Assembly (NCBI GenBank): GCA_964539515.1
Contig: CAZIJO010000271.1
Span: 1 to 6,858, forward strand
DNA length: 6,858 bases
DNA from: JADLHS01 sp964539515
Lineage (GTDB): Bacteria; Verrucomicrobiota; Verrucomicrobiia; Limisphaerales; JADLHS01
Direction: 5' to 3'
Shown here: positions 1 through 6,858 of the stretch, one piece after another
Layout of the letters: each line of letters starts with the position of its first letter
How positions within the stretch are numbered: position 1 is the first letter of the stretch
Made by a program: the position numbers and the translations under genes
Notes under the pieces: generated by a model
Told to the model about the DNA's origin: nothing
The model's input: only the letters and a program-made list of their open reading frames with translations
Database searches by the model: none

Positions 1-3000
1 TGTCGATGCCGGTCTCAATCACGTCTCCCTCGTTGATCAGGACCAGATCCGACTTCCCCCCCCCAAAGATCTCGACGAACATCTGCCGGAAGTTCTCCCG
101 GATCCGGTTGAACGTGTCCGTGAACATTTCCGTGGTCTGGGTGTTGATGCGGTTGATCACATCCAGAAGCTGCTCCCGGGCCCTGGTGAGATCGTCGTAC
201 TGGGTGCTGAGGAACTGATGGCGCTGTTCGGTTTCCTCGTATTCCTCGATGGCCACGAGGTTGACCGGGCCGAGGTCATCAAGCCGCTTCTGCAAGGCCT
301 CAACCTGCTGGGCCACCGCGCTCCAATCCGTGCCCACGCCGCTCGCGGCCATTTCCTCCGGCGTCATCGTCTCGACCTTCGCGGGTCCTTCCTCGGCGTA
401 GGTGATGGTGATGCATTCGCTGCGGATCTCGTCCAGATTGAGGTGGTACTTTTGTTGGATCCGCTCCCGGAGGTTTTGCGCCGCCATGTGTTTCTGCGCC
501 AGCTCGACGTCAATCGTGCTGCGCGATTCCTGCAACTGCGTCAAATGCCGGCGCTGCTCCCGCAACGCTTCATCGCGCGTGGTCACGTCCGCTTCTTGCA
601 TCTGTTTCCGCGCCAGAATTTCGGCGGCCTGCGCGTTGACCTGCTCCCGTTCATGGGTCAGCCGCGCCTGCTGGCTTTGTGAATCGGCAATCTCGGATTC
701 CGCCTGCGCCTTGCGGCTGATGAACGAGGCGATTTCCGCGCGGCGCTGGGCGATGATCTGGGCCAGCTCGCGCACGCGCTGGTCCAGCGATTGCAGCTGC
801 TGGCGGAACGAGGCGGCCAGCTGCTGCTCGGTCGCGAGGGCGACCTTGCTTTCCGTCAACGTGGTCGTGGCGGCGTCGCGCTGCTGCCGGAGATTCTCCA
901 GGTTGAGGGTCAAGGTGGCGACCCTTTGCTGGGCGGCCCCTTCGCGCTCTTCCAGCGCCGTGGCGCGTTCGACCAGCGCCCCGCGCCGGGCGTTGCCTTC
1001 CTGCTCCTGTGCCGCGAGGCTTTGCACTTCGTAAACCACGGTGTCGATCTTCTGGTGGAGCAGCCGGCGCGAATTCTCCAGTGCCTTGAACTCGCCCTCG
1101 CGGGTGGCGATGGCGACTTCCTGATGGCGCAACTCGTTTTGCGCCTCCTGCAAACTGGCCTGCAATTCCGTCTGTTCGCTCAACAGCGCGCCCCGTTGGC
1201 GGCTCGCCTCGGCCACGCGTTCCTGAATCGCGGCGACGTGCGCCTGCAACTCGGTGATCTGGTTCTTGCGGCCGAGAATGGACGACGGCGCCTGGCTGTT
1301 GCCGTTGCCGTTCAAATAGCCGCCCGTGTAGATGCCGTGCCGGCTCAACAAATCGCCGCTCAAGGTCACAAAATCGCAACCGGCGTGACCGTTTTGGATT
1401 TGCGCCGTGGCCGTGCCGAGGTCGGCTGCGATGAAGGTCCGGCCGAGCAGCGACTTGAGCAGCCCGGCCACCGACGGATCGCTTTGCACCACACGCAACG
1501 CGGGGACCACTTCGCCGGCCAGCAGGGGTTTGGCCTCCGCGTCCGCGGCGCCGGGGGCCAGTTCACCGTCAAAGGCCAGTTGCTTTTCGTCCCGCTGTTC
1601 GAGGGCAAGCGCCGCCACGCTCGCGCGGCCGAGCTTGCTGGTGCTGAGCTCGGCGAGAATTTGCTGGGCCGACTCCGGTTGCTCCGTCAGCACCAGTTGC
1701 AAGTGATGCCCCAGCGCGTTCTCCACGGCGACGACATAATCGTCCGGCACCCGGATCCGGTCGGCCAACGAGCCAATGACCGAGCGCGATTTACGCAACA
1801 CGGCGACCGCCCCGGCGCTGAAACCTTCGTGCGAACCCTCGAGTTGTTCGAGCACGCTCAGGCGGGAGCGTTTCTCGGCCTGTTGCTGCAAAAGTTGGTC
1901 CTGTTCCGTGGAAGATTGCTGCAACTCAAGTTGCAATTCCTTCAGCCGCCCCTGCCGCTGCTCCACCGAGCCACGCTTCGTGGCCACCGTGAGTTTGTCG
2001 GATTCCACATTCGAAGCAAAGGCATTGAGCCGCAGTTCCAGTCCGTTGCGCTCCTCCTCGAGTTGAATCTTCTCGGCGGAAAGTTTCTCCAGGCGTACGC
2101 CGTTACCGGATTTCTGCAAATCCAGGGCGTTGATCTCGTTGCGAACCCTGGTTAAGTCCTGGGCGGCGGCGAACGCCTCGGATTGCGCCGAACGCAATTC
2201 TTCCTGCCCACCACGAATGTCGCTCTCGATCTTCTGCAGCGCGGTCTGGCGTGTCTGCAGGGTCTGCTGGTGCTGGGTGAGCGCGGCATCGGCTGTCGCC
2301 AGCCGCGTCCGAACCGACGCCAGTTCGTCGGCGGCAAAACGGTTGCGTTCCTCGGCCTCCGCGATGTCAGTGGTGGCCTTGGTGTTCTGCGCTGCGAACT
2401 CATGCAGGCGTTCTTCATTGAACTGGATCCGGCTCGCATGGCGGTCGATTTCGCTTCGCAACTCCAGTCCCCGCTGCTGCGTGGCGGCCACTTCGTGATC
2501 CAGTTCCGTGAGGCGCTCGCGAAGCTGGGCGATTTCGTCCTCCGCGCGCAAGACCGCGGCGGATTCGGCTTCAATATCGTTGCGGAGATTGTCGGCGGCG
2601 GTCTGGCGCTCGCGCACCTCGCCGAGCAGCACGTCGAGTTGATGCCGGGCGAGCTGGGTGTCGAGGTGTTGCAGCTCCATTTGGATCTGCTTGAACCGCC
2701 GCGCCTTGCCCGCCTGCCGCTGGAGGGAGCCGATCTGCCGTTTCACTTCGCGGATCAAGTCGGCGACGCGCAAAAGGTTTTGCTCGGTATATTCGAGTTT
2801 GCGCAGGGATTCTTTTTTCTGGCTTTTGAATTTTGTGATGCCGGCGGCTTCCTCGAACACCATGCGGCGATCTTCCGGTTTGCTCGAAAGAATCTGCGTA
2901 ATGTTGCCCTGCGCCATGATGCTGTAACTCGTGCGCCCGACGCCCGTGCCCATGAAGAGCTGCTGGATGTCCTTGAGCCGGCAAGGGGTGCGGTTGATGA

Positions 3001-3355
3001 AATACTCGCTGCCGCCGTCACGGAACACCCGGCGCGTGACGGTGACTTCGTTGTACGCGACCGTGACGCCCGCCGCGCTGAGATTTTCGGCATCAACCCC
3101 GCCAAGGGTGATCGAGACCTCCGCCATGCCGAGCGGCTTGCGACCGTCCGTGCCATTGAAAATCACGTCGGCCATCTCACCGCCGCGGAGCGCTTTCGCT
3201 GATTGCTCACCAAGCACCCACCGAATGGCGTCCGAAACGTTCGACTTGCCGCAGCCGTTGGGTCCCACGATGGCGGTAACACCCGGCTGAAAATTTAACG
3301 AGGTTTTGTCCGCGAAGGACTTAAACCCTAAAACAGTTAAGTTCTTGAGATACAT
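1..3355 (-). CDS. smc: Chromosome segregation/condensin ATPase Smc, C-terminus cut by the window edge
   Basis: Smc is the core ATPase of bacterial condensin. It dimerises through its hinge and, with ScpA and ScpB, organises and segregates the chromosome. I translated 1118 uninterrupted codons. The N-terminal head opens MYLKNLTVLGFKSFADKT, the canonical Smc start, which fixes the ATG at 3355 although no clear Shine-Dalgarno precedes it. Walker A is GPNGCGKSN (residues 31-39), and the Q-loop glutamine lies in SIMAQGN (about residue 149). A Gln/Glu/Arg-rich coiled coil covers about 175-500. The hinge covers about 505-685, starting near GSHEGFSAGAV and ending near HGIYTGGYLNGNG. The return coil covers about 690-1020. 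The C-terminal head begins with GPVNLVAIEEYEE (about 1029-1041) and FGGGKSDL (1097-1104). The signature LSGG, Walker B and D-loop should lie in roughly 100-150 residues beyond position 1. The frame is intact throughout. The upstream neighbour is an acyltransferase separated by 473 bases, so smc probably has its own promoter, which I could not place. Confidence 0.97.
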   Translation of the reverse strand, partial: MYLKNLTVLGFKSFADKTSLNFQPGVTAIVGPNGCGKSNVSDAIRWVLGEQSAKALRGGEMADVIFNGTDGRKPLGMAEVSITLGGVDAENLSAAGVTVAYNEVTVTRRVFRDGGSEYFINRTPCRLKDIQQLFMGTGVGRTSYSIMAQGNITQILSSKPEDRRMVFEEAAGITKFKSQKKESLRKLEYTEQNLLRVADLIREVKRQIGSLQRQAGKARRFKQIQMELQHLDTQLARHQLDVLLGEVRERQTAADNLRNDIEAESAAVLRAEDEIAQLRERLTELDHEVAATQQRGLELRSEIDRHASRIQFNEERLHEFAAQNTKATTDIAEAEERNRFAADELASVRTRLATADAALTQHQQTLQTRQTALQKIESDIRGGQEELRSAQSEAFAAAQDLTRVRNEINALDLQKSGNGVRLEKLSAEKIQLEEERNGLELRLNAFASNVESDKLTVATKRGSVEQRQGRLKELQLELQQSSTEQDQLLQQQAEKRSRLSVLEQLEGSHEGFSAGAVAVLRKSRSVIGSLADRIRVPDDYVVAVENALGHHLQLVLTEQPESAQQILAELSTSKLGRASVAALALEQRDEKQLAFDGELAPGAADAEAKPLLAGEVVPALRVVQSDPSVAGLLKSLLGRTFIAADLGTATAQIQNGHAGCDFVTLSGDLLSRHGIYTGGYLNGNGNSQAPSSILGRKNQITELQAHVAAIQERVAEASRQRGALLSEQTELQASLQEAQNELRHQEVAIATREGEFKALENSRRLLHQKIDTVVYEVQSLAAQEQEGNARRGALVERATALEEREGAAQQRVATLTLNLENLRQQRDAATTTLTESKVALATEQQLAASFRQQLQSLDQRVRELAQIIAQRRAEIASFISRKAQAESEIADSQSQQARLTHEREQVNAQAAEILARKQMQEADVTTRDEALREQRRHLTQLQESRSTIDVELAQKHMAAQNLRERIQQKYHLNLDEIRSECITITYAEEGPAKVETMTPEEMAASGVGTDWSAVAQQVEALQKRLDDLGPVNLVAIEEYEETEQRHQFLSTQYDDLTRAREQLLDVINRINTQTTEMFTDTFNRIRENFRQMFVEIFGGGKSDLVLINEGDVIETGID

Positions 3356-3828
3356 GACTTTTGTGAATTGAGAACAAACCAAACCAACCGGGCCCTGTAA
3401 AGCGAAAAACCACAATATACTGGGGCACAGCCCGCCGACCGCACAACTAATTGGTGAGGAACCGAGATTTGCGTTGTGCCAACCGACGTAATTCTTACTC
3501 GAACTATTGACCGACAATCCATCTTTTACGCCTGTGCCAATGCTGAAGCAACAAGTTTGTTTGGAAAATTAAGCCCTAAAAATCGGATTGATTTTGACCA
3601 AAGCCATTTGATCGGAACTGGAGCCATACGGTGAGAGTCGAAGTCGGAACCGCCTTGAGGGCGACCTTTTTTGATGGTTGGGCGCGGCTCGCGATTCGTG
3701 TCCTCAATCGCCGTTTCGGAAATGGCGGATTCTGTTGCGGTCGATCTTTACTGCCACCGCTCCTTTCTGTGGGCTGATCCTTCATCGCGGTTTTGGCGCC
3801 CGGGAGCAGAAATTTTGGAGTGCAAGAG
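3356..3828. other. Intergenic spacer between the acyltransferase gene and smc, no convincing gene
   Basis: This stretch must hold the smc promoter and 5' leader, but I see no clear -35/-10 pair. A TATATT-like hexamer (minus strand, near 3411-3416) has no matching -35 at the right distance. Two minus-strand reading frames cross it. One of 61 codons (3522 to 3337) overlaps the smc start out of frame. One of 99 codons (3875 to 3576) overlaps the end of the acyltransferase gene out of frame. The second is rich in Lys, Arg, Pro and Ser and resembles no family I know; both look like chance. Small inverted repeats are present: gcacaac/gttgtgc (3441-3447 and 3473-3479) and a short hairpin at 3709-3727. 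No terminator with a T-run follows the acyltransferase stop codon. The part near smc is visibly more AT-rich than the genes. Confidence 0.6.
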
Positions 3829-4989
3829 CTAAAGTATTTTTTGCAATCCAGGTATTCGGCGAACGCCGTCCGCAATTATGAAGCTGACCACCAGGCCGGT
3901 CGCTGTCAGCAGCAACATGCCGACGAACGGGTTGATGGCAGCCGGACGCAGCAATGGCGTTAATGCGACCAACACCGGTGCATGTAGCCAGTAAACGGCA
4001 AACGCGCGCTCAGAAAGCCAGGTCGCCTGGCGTCTTGCTGAATTCCCCCGGCGATGAAACCAAGCCATTAGTCCCAGAGCGAGACCCAGTCCCGCAAATT
4101 GCTCCCAAGCCGCGAGTGCCAGGGCCCGCACGTTCCAGCCACCGGCGTAGGGGTCGGGACCCTGTTCGGGCGGCGGGCCGCCCAACACGGCGATGAAGGC
4201 CAAAACCAGCGGCCCACCGACCGCTGCGAGTCCGCCCGCGATTCTCGCCCGGCGCGAGGTTGCCAGTTCGCCCAACCACCCATGTTTCCCGGCGGTCACA
4301 CCTACGGCGAAGGCTGCGATGTATTGCGGGAAAAAGCAGAGCTGGAAGTTCAAGACATTGGTGCCGATTGGCTGCACCAGTCGGACGAGGAAGGTGCTCA
4401 CCGCCAACAATGCGCCGAATCCGAGCAAGGCCAAAGCGCCCGGCGCTGGCCGCGTTGAGCTTTGCGGTGTCGTTATTGATGGCCGCCAGGTGCGAATGCC
4501 GGCCAGCGCAGTACAGAAGCCAAGTAACGCCAGCGCGAACCACATCGGACCGCTGCCGCTGAAGATTTTGCCGGAAGTGATATAGCGCCCGAAGAGCATG
4601 CCAAGCGATGGCCGGTCCGGGACATCTGGATATCCGAGTAGCACGTAGAGCGTGAAAGGTTGAATCAGCAGCATGAACAGGAGCGAAGGAAGCCCAAGCC
4701 GGATCGCCCGTTCGCGCAGAAAAGCTGGAGGGCCTCGCCGTTGCACGGAACGATGCGCAAAAACGCCCGCCAGGAAAAACAAGAGGCCCATGAAGAATGC
4801 TTGCAGGTGTCCTTGCCAGAACAGGAATGCAATTTTGAAGGGCATCGCCGGCTCGGGGAACTCCATTCGGTACCAGCTGCCGACGTGGCTGTACGTGACA
4901 CACGCGTGCATGTTCACAACCAGCACGATTATCAGGGTGCGCAGATTATCAATCCACGCAAGCCGGGACGATGGGGAGGCATGGGGCAT
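3829..4989 (-). CDS. Membrane acyltransferase of the acyltransferase-3 family (OafA/OpgC-like), complete
   Basis: This 386-residue polytopic inner-membrane protein should move an acyl group onto a sugar or glycan at the envelope. Family members acetylate O-antigen or other exopolysaccharides, or succinylate periplasmic glucans; the substrate cannot be read from sequence. The first helix has the family arrangement of Arg17 and His28 (IDNLRTLIIVLVVNMH), the histidine being the proposed catalytic residue. Other family-like points are RERAIRLGLP (92-101) after helix 2, GPMWF (147-151), the aromatic helix near 218-234, and YWLHAPV (333-339) in a late helix. I count about ten hydrophobic segments: 15-34, 52-79, 98-120, 148-165, 184-204, 218-234, 248-269, 288-311, 328-347 and 352-374. 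There is no added periplasmic SGNH domain. An in-frame TGA sits at 4998-4996, just upstream of the ATG at 4989, and the next Met (residue 26) falls inside helix 1, so the start is well fixed despite lacking a Shine-Dalgarno. Length is normal for the single-domain type. Confidence 0.88.
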   Translation of the reverse strand: MPHASPSSRLAWIDNLRTLIIVLVVNMHACVTYSHVGSWYRMEFPEPAMPFKIAFLFWQGHLQAFFMGLLFFLAGVFAHRSVQRRGPPAFLRERAIRLGLPSLLFMLLIQPFTLYVLLGYPDVPDRPSLGMLFGRYITSGKIFSGSGPMWFALALLGFCTALAGIRTWRPSITTPQSSTRPAPGALALLGFGALLAVSTFLVRLVQPIGTNVLNFQLCFFPQYIAAFAVGVTAGKHGWLGELATSRRARIAGGLAAVGGPLVLAFIAVLGGPPPEQGPDPYAGGWNVRALALAAWEQFAGLGLALGLMAWFHRRGNSARRQATWLSERAFAVYWLHAPVLVALTPLLRPAAINPFVGMLLLTATGLVVSFIIADGVRRIPGLQKIL

Positions 4990-5534
4990 GGCGGTTCAGC
5001 AGGATGGAATGGACATGCGCTTCAGGCACGCGAATATTCGTAGCAAGAGCAGCCGATGGCCCCAAGTGTTTAAACCGAGGCATGATTCCAGCGGCCGCAC
5101 ATGGGTTAAGGCCAACGGGCTTTAAGAAAGTTTCGTCTTCGGTCAAGTCCACGCGTGGGACAGCCCCGGCATCTTGAACCCACCGGCATCCCCTCCATCC
5201 GGAAATGTCCGCTGGTTTGCCTCGCCTGCCCCATTCTTTCAAACGCGATGTGCTGTACGTTAGTCCGGCTGAGCGGAGCGACGTGGAGTCAGGTTTTGCC
5301 CAAGAAGCTCATGGTGCTGGTTCGTTGCTCGCTGTTCAAGCGATTGCGGCGGCAGGTAGGGCGCATGGTCTGCGTGGAGTCTGGGGCATGCAGCGACACC
5401 GACTGAGTGTAGGATTGTGCGGCAAGCGAGCGCTTGTTTTTGCATCGTGGGACTTTCCGCTTACGGTTCCGCGAATACTCCAGCGGATGCGCGCAGTTCA
5501 AGGGACGGATTCAGTATCAAGGCTTTGCTGACGT
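4990..5534. other. Intergenic spacer between porin terminator and acyltransferase gene, no convincing gene
   Basis: About 550 bases separate the porin terminator from the acyltransferase start. Several frames are open by chance. A minus-strand frame of 97 codons (5242 to 4949) overlaps the acyltransferase start by 41 bases in another frame. Plus-strand frames of 83 codons (5155-5406) and 108 codons (5205-5531) overlap each other. None has a ribosome binding site, a hydrophobic or motif-bearing segment, or a family I recognise, and the overlapping frames on both strands argue against any of them. A short word, cgtggagtc, occurs twice (near 5283 and 5371). I see no tRNA, riboswitch or insertion sequence. 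The length suggests either an unrecognised regulatory or RNA element, or decayed sequence. Confidence 0.6.
5119..5146 (-). promoter_or_regulatory. Possible sigma-70-like promoter for the acyltransferase gene
   Basis: On the minus strand TTGACC (5146-5141) matches the -35 consensus in five of six bases. Sixteen bases later comes TAAAGC (5124-5119), a poor -10 with three matches to TATAAT. Transcription would start about 120 bases before the acyltransferase ATG. The match is weak enough to be chance in this composition, and the promoter consensus of this lineage is not established here. Confidence 0.2.
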
Positions 5535-5570
5535 CAAAAACAGACCCCTTCCGGTTGCCCGGAAGGGGTC
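5535..5570 (-). terminator. Intrinsic (Rho-independent) terminator of the porin gene
   Basis: A perfect 12-base-pair stem, GACCCCTTCCGG pairing with CCGGAAGGGGTC (5570-5559 and 5554-5543), is closed by the four-base loop GCAA on the transcribed strand, a GNRA-type tetraloop. It is followed on the minus strand by TGTTTTTG, giving the RNA a U-tract. The stem begins 18 bases after the porin stop codon. No T-run follows the hairpin on the plus strand, so it should work only for the leftward porin transcript. It separates the porin from the acyltransferase gene. Confidence 0.95.
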
Positions 5571-5588
5571 GCTGAATTTCAAACTAAC

Positions 5589-6782
5589 TTAGAACTTGTA
5601 AATGAAGTTCGCCGCCACCATGACCGCATTCTTGAGGTCTTGGTTCGGTCCGTATTGGTCGTCCTCCGAGTGATCCCAGCGGATTTCCACACGACTGAGC
5701 ACGTTCTGCCACAGGTCGTACTGAATGGTGCCTGTCAGCGCGTAAACCTCGTTGTTGGGAACAGGGCTGTTTAGGGTGCCCTCTTGATTCAAGTACTCTG
5801 CACGGCCATGAAGGCTCATTTTTTCCGTGGCTTGGTACGACACGTAGAGCGCGTACGCCGCTTGGTCGTTATTGTCCACGTGGCGAATATGGCTGTAATC
5901 AACCGCAAAGCCAGTTTTCAAGCCCGCCACCGGCGTCGCAATGGTCGCTCCTACGTAGTAATGCTCACGGTGACCCTGATTCTGGCCCGAAGTAAATGCG
6001 GCGGCATCGAATCCGACAACCGCGCCGGCATAAAGCGAAGAGCCGGCCACCCAACCCCAATCGCTGGGAGCGGTGAGCGCAAGAGATCCCATATATGTTT
6101 TGTAGGACTCAGCCTGGCCCGCGTAGTTTTGAGCCTTGTCGTTAATGCTCGTTCCGAATGTATTCGCCACTCCTGCCGAGGCAGAAATCGAATCGCTGAA
6201 GCGGTAGGTTCCGAGCAGGCCGGTATGGGTGTAAGGCTCCATCGTGAAGCCATAGGAACGCGTCATGTTCGGGTTGTTCCCGTCCTCAAGAGTTTCGTAG
6301 CCCACGATAGCGTCGAAGACACCGACTTTCCAATCAATGCCGTTCCCCACCGGAGTGCGAAGCGCGACGTAGGCTTGACGAATGGCGAAATCGTTATTTT
6401 CGTAACCAACGTCACCGGAGGTCGGGCTTCCCGTACCCAAACCTGGGCCGAAGCCTGGCAAATTGTTCGCATCGGGGCCGAACCAAAGATCAGCGCGATA
6501 ACCCGCCGCCCATTCGCTTTCATCCAGCGGCTTGGCGATGGTGAGTTGCACTACGTTCAGGTTGAATCCATCAGCCTTCGCGGGACCGCCAAACGCGTAA
6601 GTCGGCAGGTTCTGGTCACCGGTGCCGAAGTTCCATTGCATCGACGTGTCCACATACCCACTGATAGTGGTTGAGGTCATTGCCGTCTGCAGGACGTTCA
6701 TTTTCTCCTCGGCCTGGGCCACAGACCCAAGGCTTACCGCACCAACCGCGGCCAAGCCCAATGTCCATTTGTTAAACTTCAT
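5589..6782 (-). CDS. Outer-membrane beta-barrel porin, BBP2 (OmpL-like) type, complete
   Basis: This 397-residue protein is very likely an outer-membrane channel for small solutes; the substrate is unknown. A signal peptide is clear: MKFNKW, a hydrophobic stretch to about residue 19, then VAQA (21-24) with cleavage expected before Glu25. The mature protein opens with TTISGYVDTSMQWNFG (38-53), which I recognise as the first strand of the BBP2 putative beta-barrel porin family. The rest alternates short amphipathic strands rich in Tyr, Trp, Gly and Asn with polar loops. The stretch near 168-195 (NNPNMTRSYGF, then EPYTHTGLLGTYRF) also fits that family. It ends in ANFIYKF: the terminal Phe with alternating aromatic residues is the outer-membrane assembly signal read by BamA. 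I see no cysteine. The ATG at 6782 has a good ribosome binding site and leads straight into the signal peptide. The gene is monocistronic, with a strong terminator, which suggests abundant expression. An alternative is a neighbouring porin family such as OprO/OprP-like proteins, but the opening motif favours BBP2. Confidence 0.9.
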   Translation of the reverse strand: MKFNKWTLGLAAVGAVSLGSVAQAEEKMNVLQTAMTSTTISGYVDTSMQWNFGTGDQNLPTYAFGGPAKADGFNLNVVQLTIAKPLDESEWAAGYRADLWFGPDANNLPGFGPGLGTGSPTSGDVGYENNDFAIRQAYVALRTPVGNGIDWKVGVFDAIVGYETLEDGNNPNMTRSYGFTMEPYTHTGLLGTYRFSDSISASAGVANTFGTSINDKAQNYAGQAESYKTYMGSLALTAPSDWGWVAGSSLYAGAVVGFDAAAFTSGQNQGHREHYYVGATIATPVAGLKTGFAVDYSHIRHVDNNDQAAYALYVSYQATEKMSLHGRAEYLNQEGTLNSPVPNNEVYALTGTIQYDLWQNVLSRVEIRWDHSEDDQYGPNQDLKNAVMVAANFIYKF

Positions 6783-6788
6783 TTTAGT

Positions 6789-6794
6789 TCCTCC
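6789..6794 (-). promoter_or_regulatory. Ribosome binding site of the porin gene
   Basis: GGAGGA on the minus strand ends six bases before the ATG at 6782, a near-ideal Shine-Dalgarno and spacing. It is the only strong one in the window: neither smc nor the acyltransferase gene has a comparable site. This supports both the chosen start and high translation of the porin. Confidence 0.88.
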
Positions 6795-6858
6795 GATGTT
6801 GTTGTTTGTTTGTTTCGTGACTGTCGATTCCGTTGCATTTATGAGGTAAAACCGGTTT
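6795..6858 (-). promoter_or_regulatory. Porin 5' leader, CA-rich, with an edge palindrome
   Basis: Upstream of the ribosome binding site the minus strand reads ACAAACAAACAACAACA (about 6813-6797), a low-complexity A/C leader unlikely to fold, which would keep the ribosome site open. At the window edge lies the perfect 10-base palindrome AAACCGGTTT (6849-6858), which could be part of an operator but may be chance. The promoter itself is probably partly outside the window; no convincing -35/-10 pair is visible. Confidence 0.4.

Noticed and set aside
651..3156. Minus-strand frames of 133-242 codons within smc
   Set aside because: They are in other frames of the same strand as an intact, clearly recognisable Smc reading frame, and show only compositionally biased Arg/Pro/Ala-rich translations.
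218..3202. Long plus-strand open frames opposite smc (218-682, 791-2155 and 2183-3202), together almost continuous
   Set aside because: All three are in the same register, codon-aligned with smc on the other strand. That frame is closed only where smc uses TTA, CTA or TCA codons (for example at 2153-2155 and 680-682), which this GC-rich gene largely avoids. The translations lack motifs, so they are a shadow of smc codon usage and not antisense genes.
3337..3522. 61-codon minus-strand frame just upstream of and overlapping the smc start
   Set aside because: It is out of frame with smc, has no ribosome site or recognisable motif, and overlaps the well-fixed smc N-terminus.
3954..5043. Plus-strand and out-of-frame minus-strand open frames over the acyltransferase gene
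   Set aside because: The 386-residue membrane protein has clear helices and family motifs across this whole span; the alternatives are Arg/Pro/Ser-rich with no domain or ribosome site.
5068..5098. Two 8-base palindromes close together, gtttaaac (5068-5075) and gcggccgc (5091-5098), as in a cloning-vector polylinker
   Set aside because: The bases between and around them do not match any polylinker I recognise and contain no other clustered restriction sites, so natural coincidence is more likely than vector sequence.
5784..6674. A 296-codon plus-strand open frame opposite the porin
   Set aside because: The porin on the minus strand has a signal peptide, a C-terminal Phe, a ribosome site and a terminator. 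The opposite frame is Arg/Val-rich without recognisable domains.

Overview
The window looks like GC-rich chromosomal DNA from a Gram-negative bacterium. The style of the proteins suggests a verrucomicrobial lineage (Pedosphaera-like soil or freshwater Verrucomicrobia). That placement is inferred from recognition of the Smc N-terminus and of a BBP2-type outer-membrane porin; no search was run. The porin, with its cleavable signal peptide and C-terminal phenylalanine, shows directly that the cell has an outer membrane.

All three supported genes lie on the minus strand, so transcription runs from right to left. At the right is a complete outer-membrane beta-barrel porin (6782 to 5589) with a good ribosome binding site, closed by a textbook intrinsic terminator at 5535-5570. 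A gene-poor stretch of about 550 bases follows. Next comes a complete ten-helix membrane acyltransferase of the acyltransferase-3 (OafA/OpgC-like) family (4989 to 3829), and then a second gene-poor stretch of about 470 bases. The left half (3355 to 1) is the chromosome-segregation ATPase Smc. It is intact for 1118 codons and runs off the left edge before its ABC signature and Walker B motifs. It is the dominant gene but is easy to miss, because its stop codon is outside the window.

The genes do not form an obvious operon: the gaps are long, and the porin has its own terminator. The three roles are also unrelated (outer-membrane permeability, acylation of an envelope or exported glycan, chromosome condensation). 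I see no mobile element, CRISPR array, tRNA, rRNA or defence system. I found no convincing new biological system here. The points worth a second look are the two gene-poor spacers, a nine-G tract inside smc, and the porin's 5' leader and terminator.
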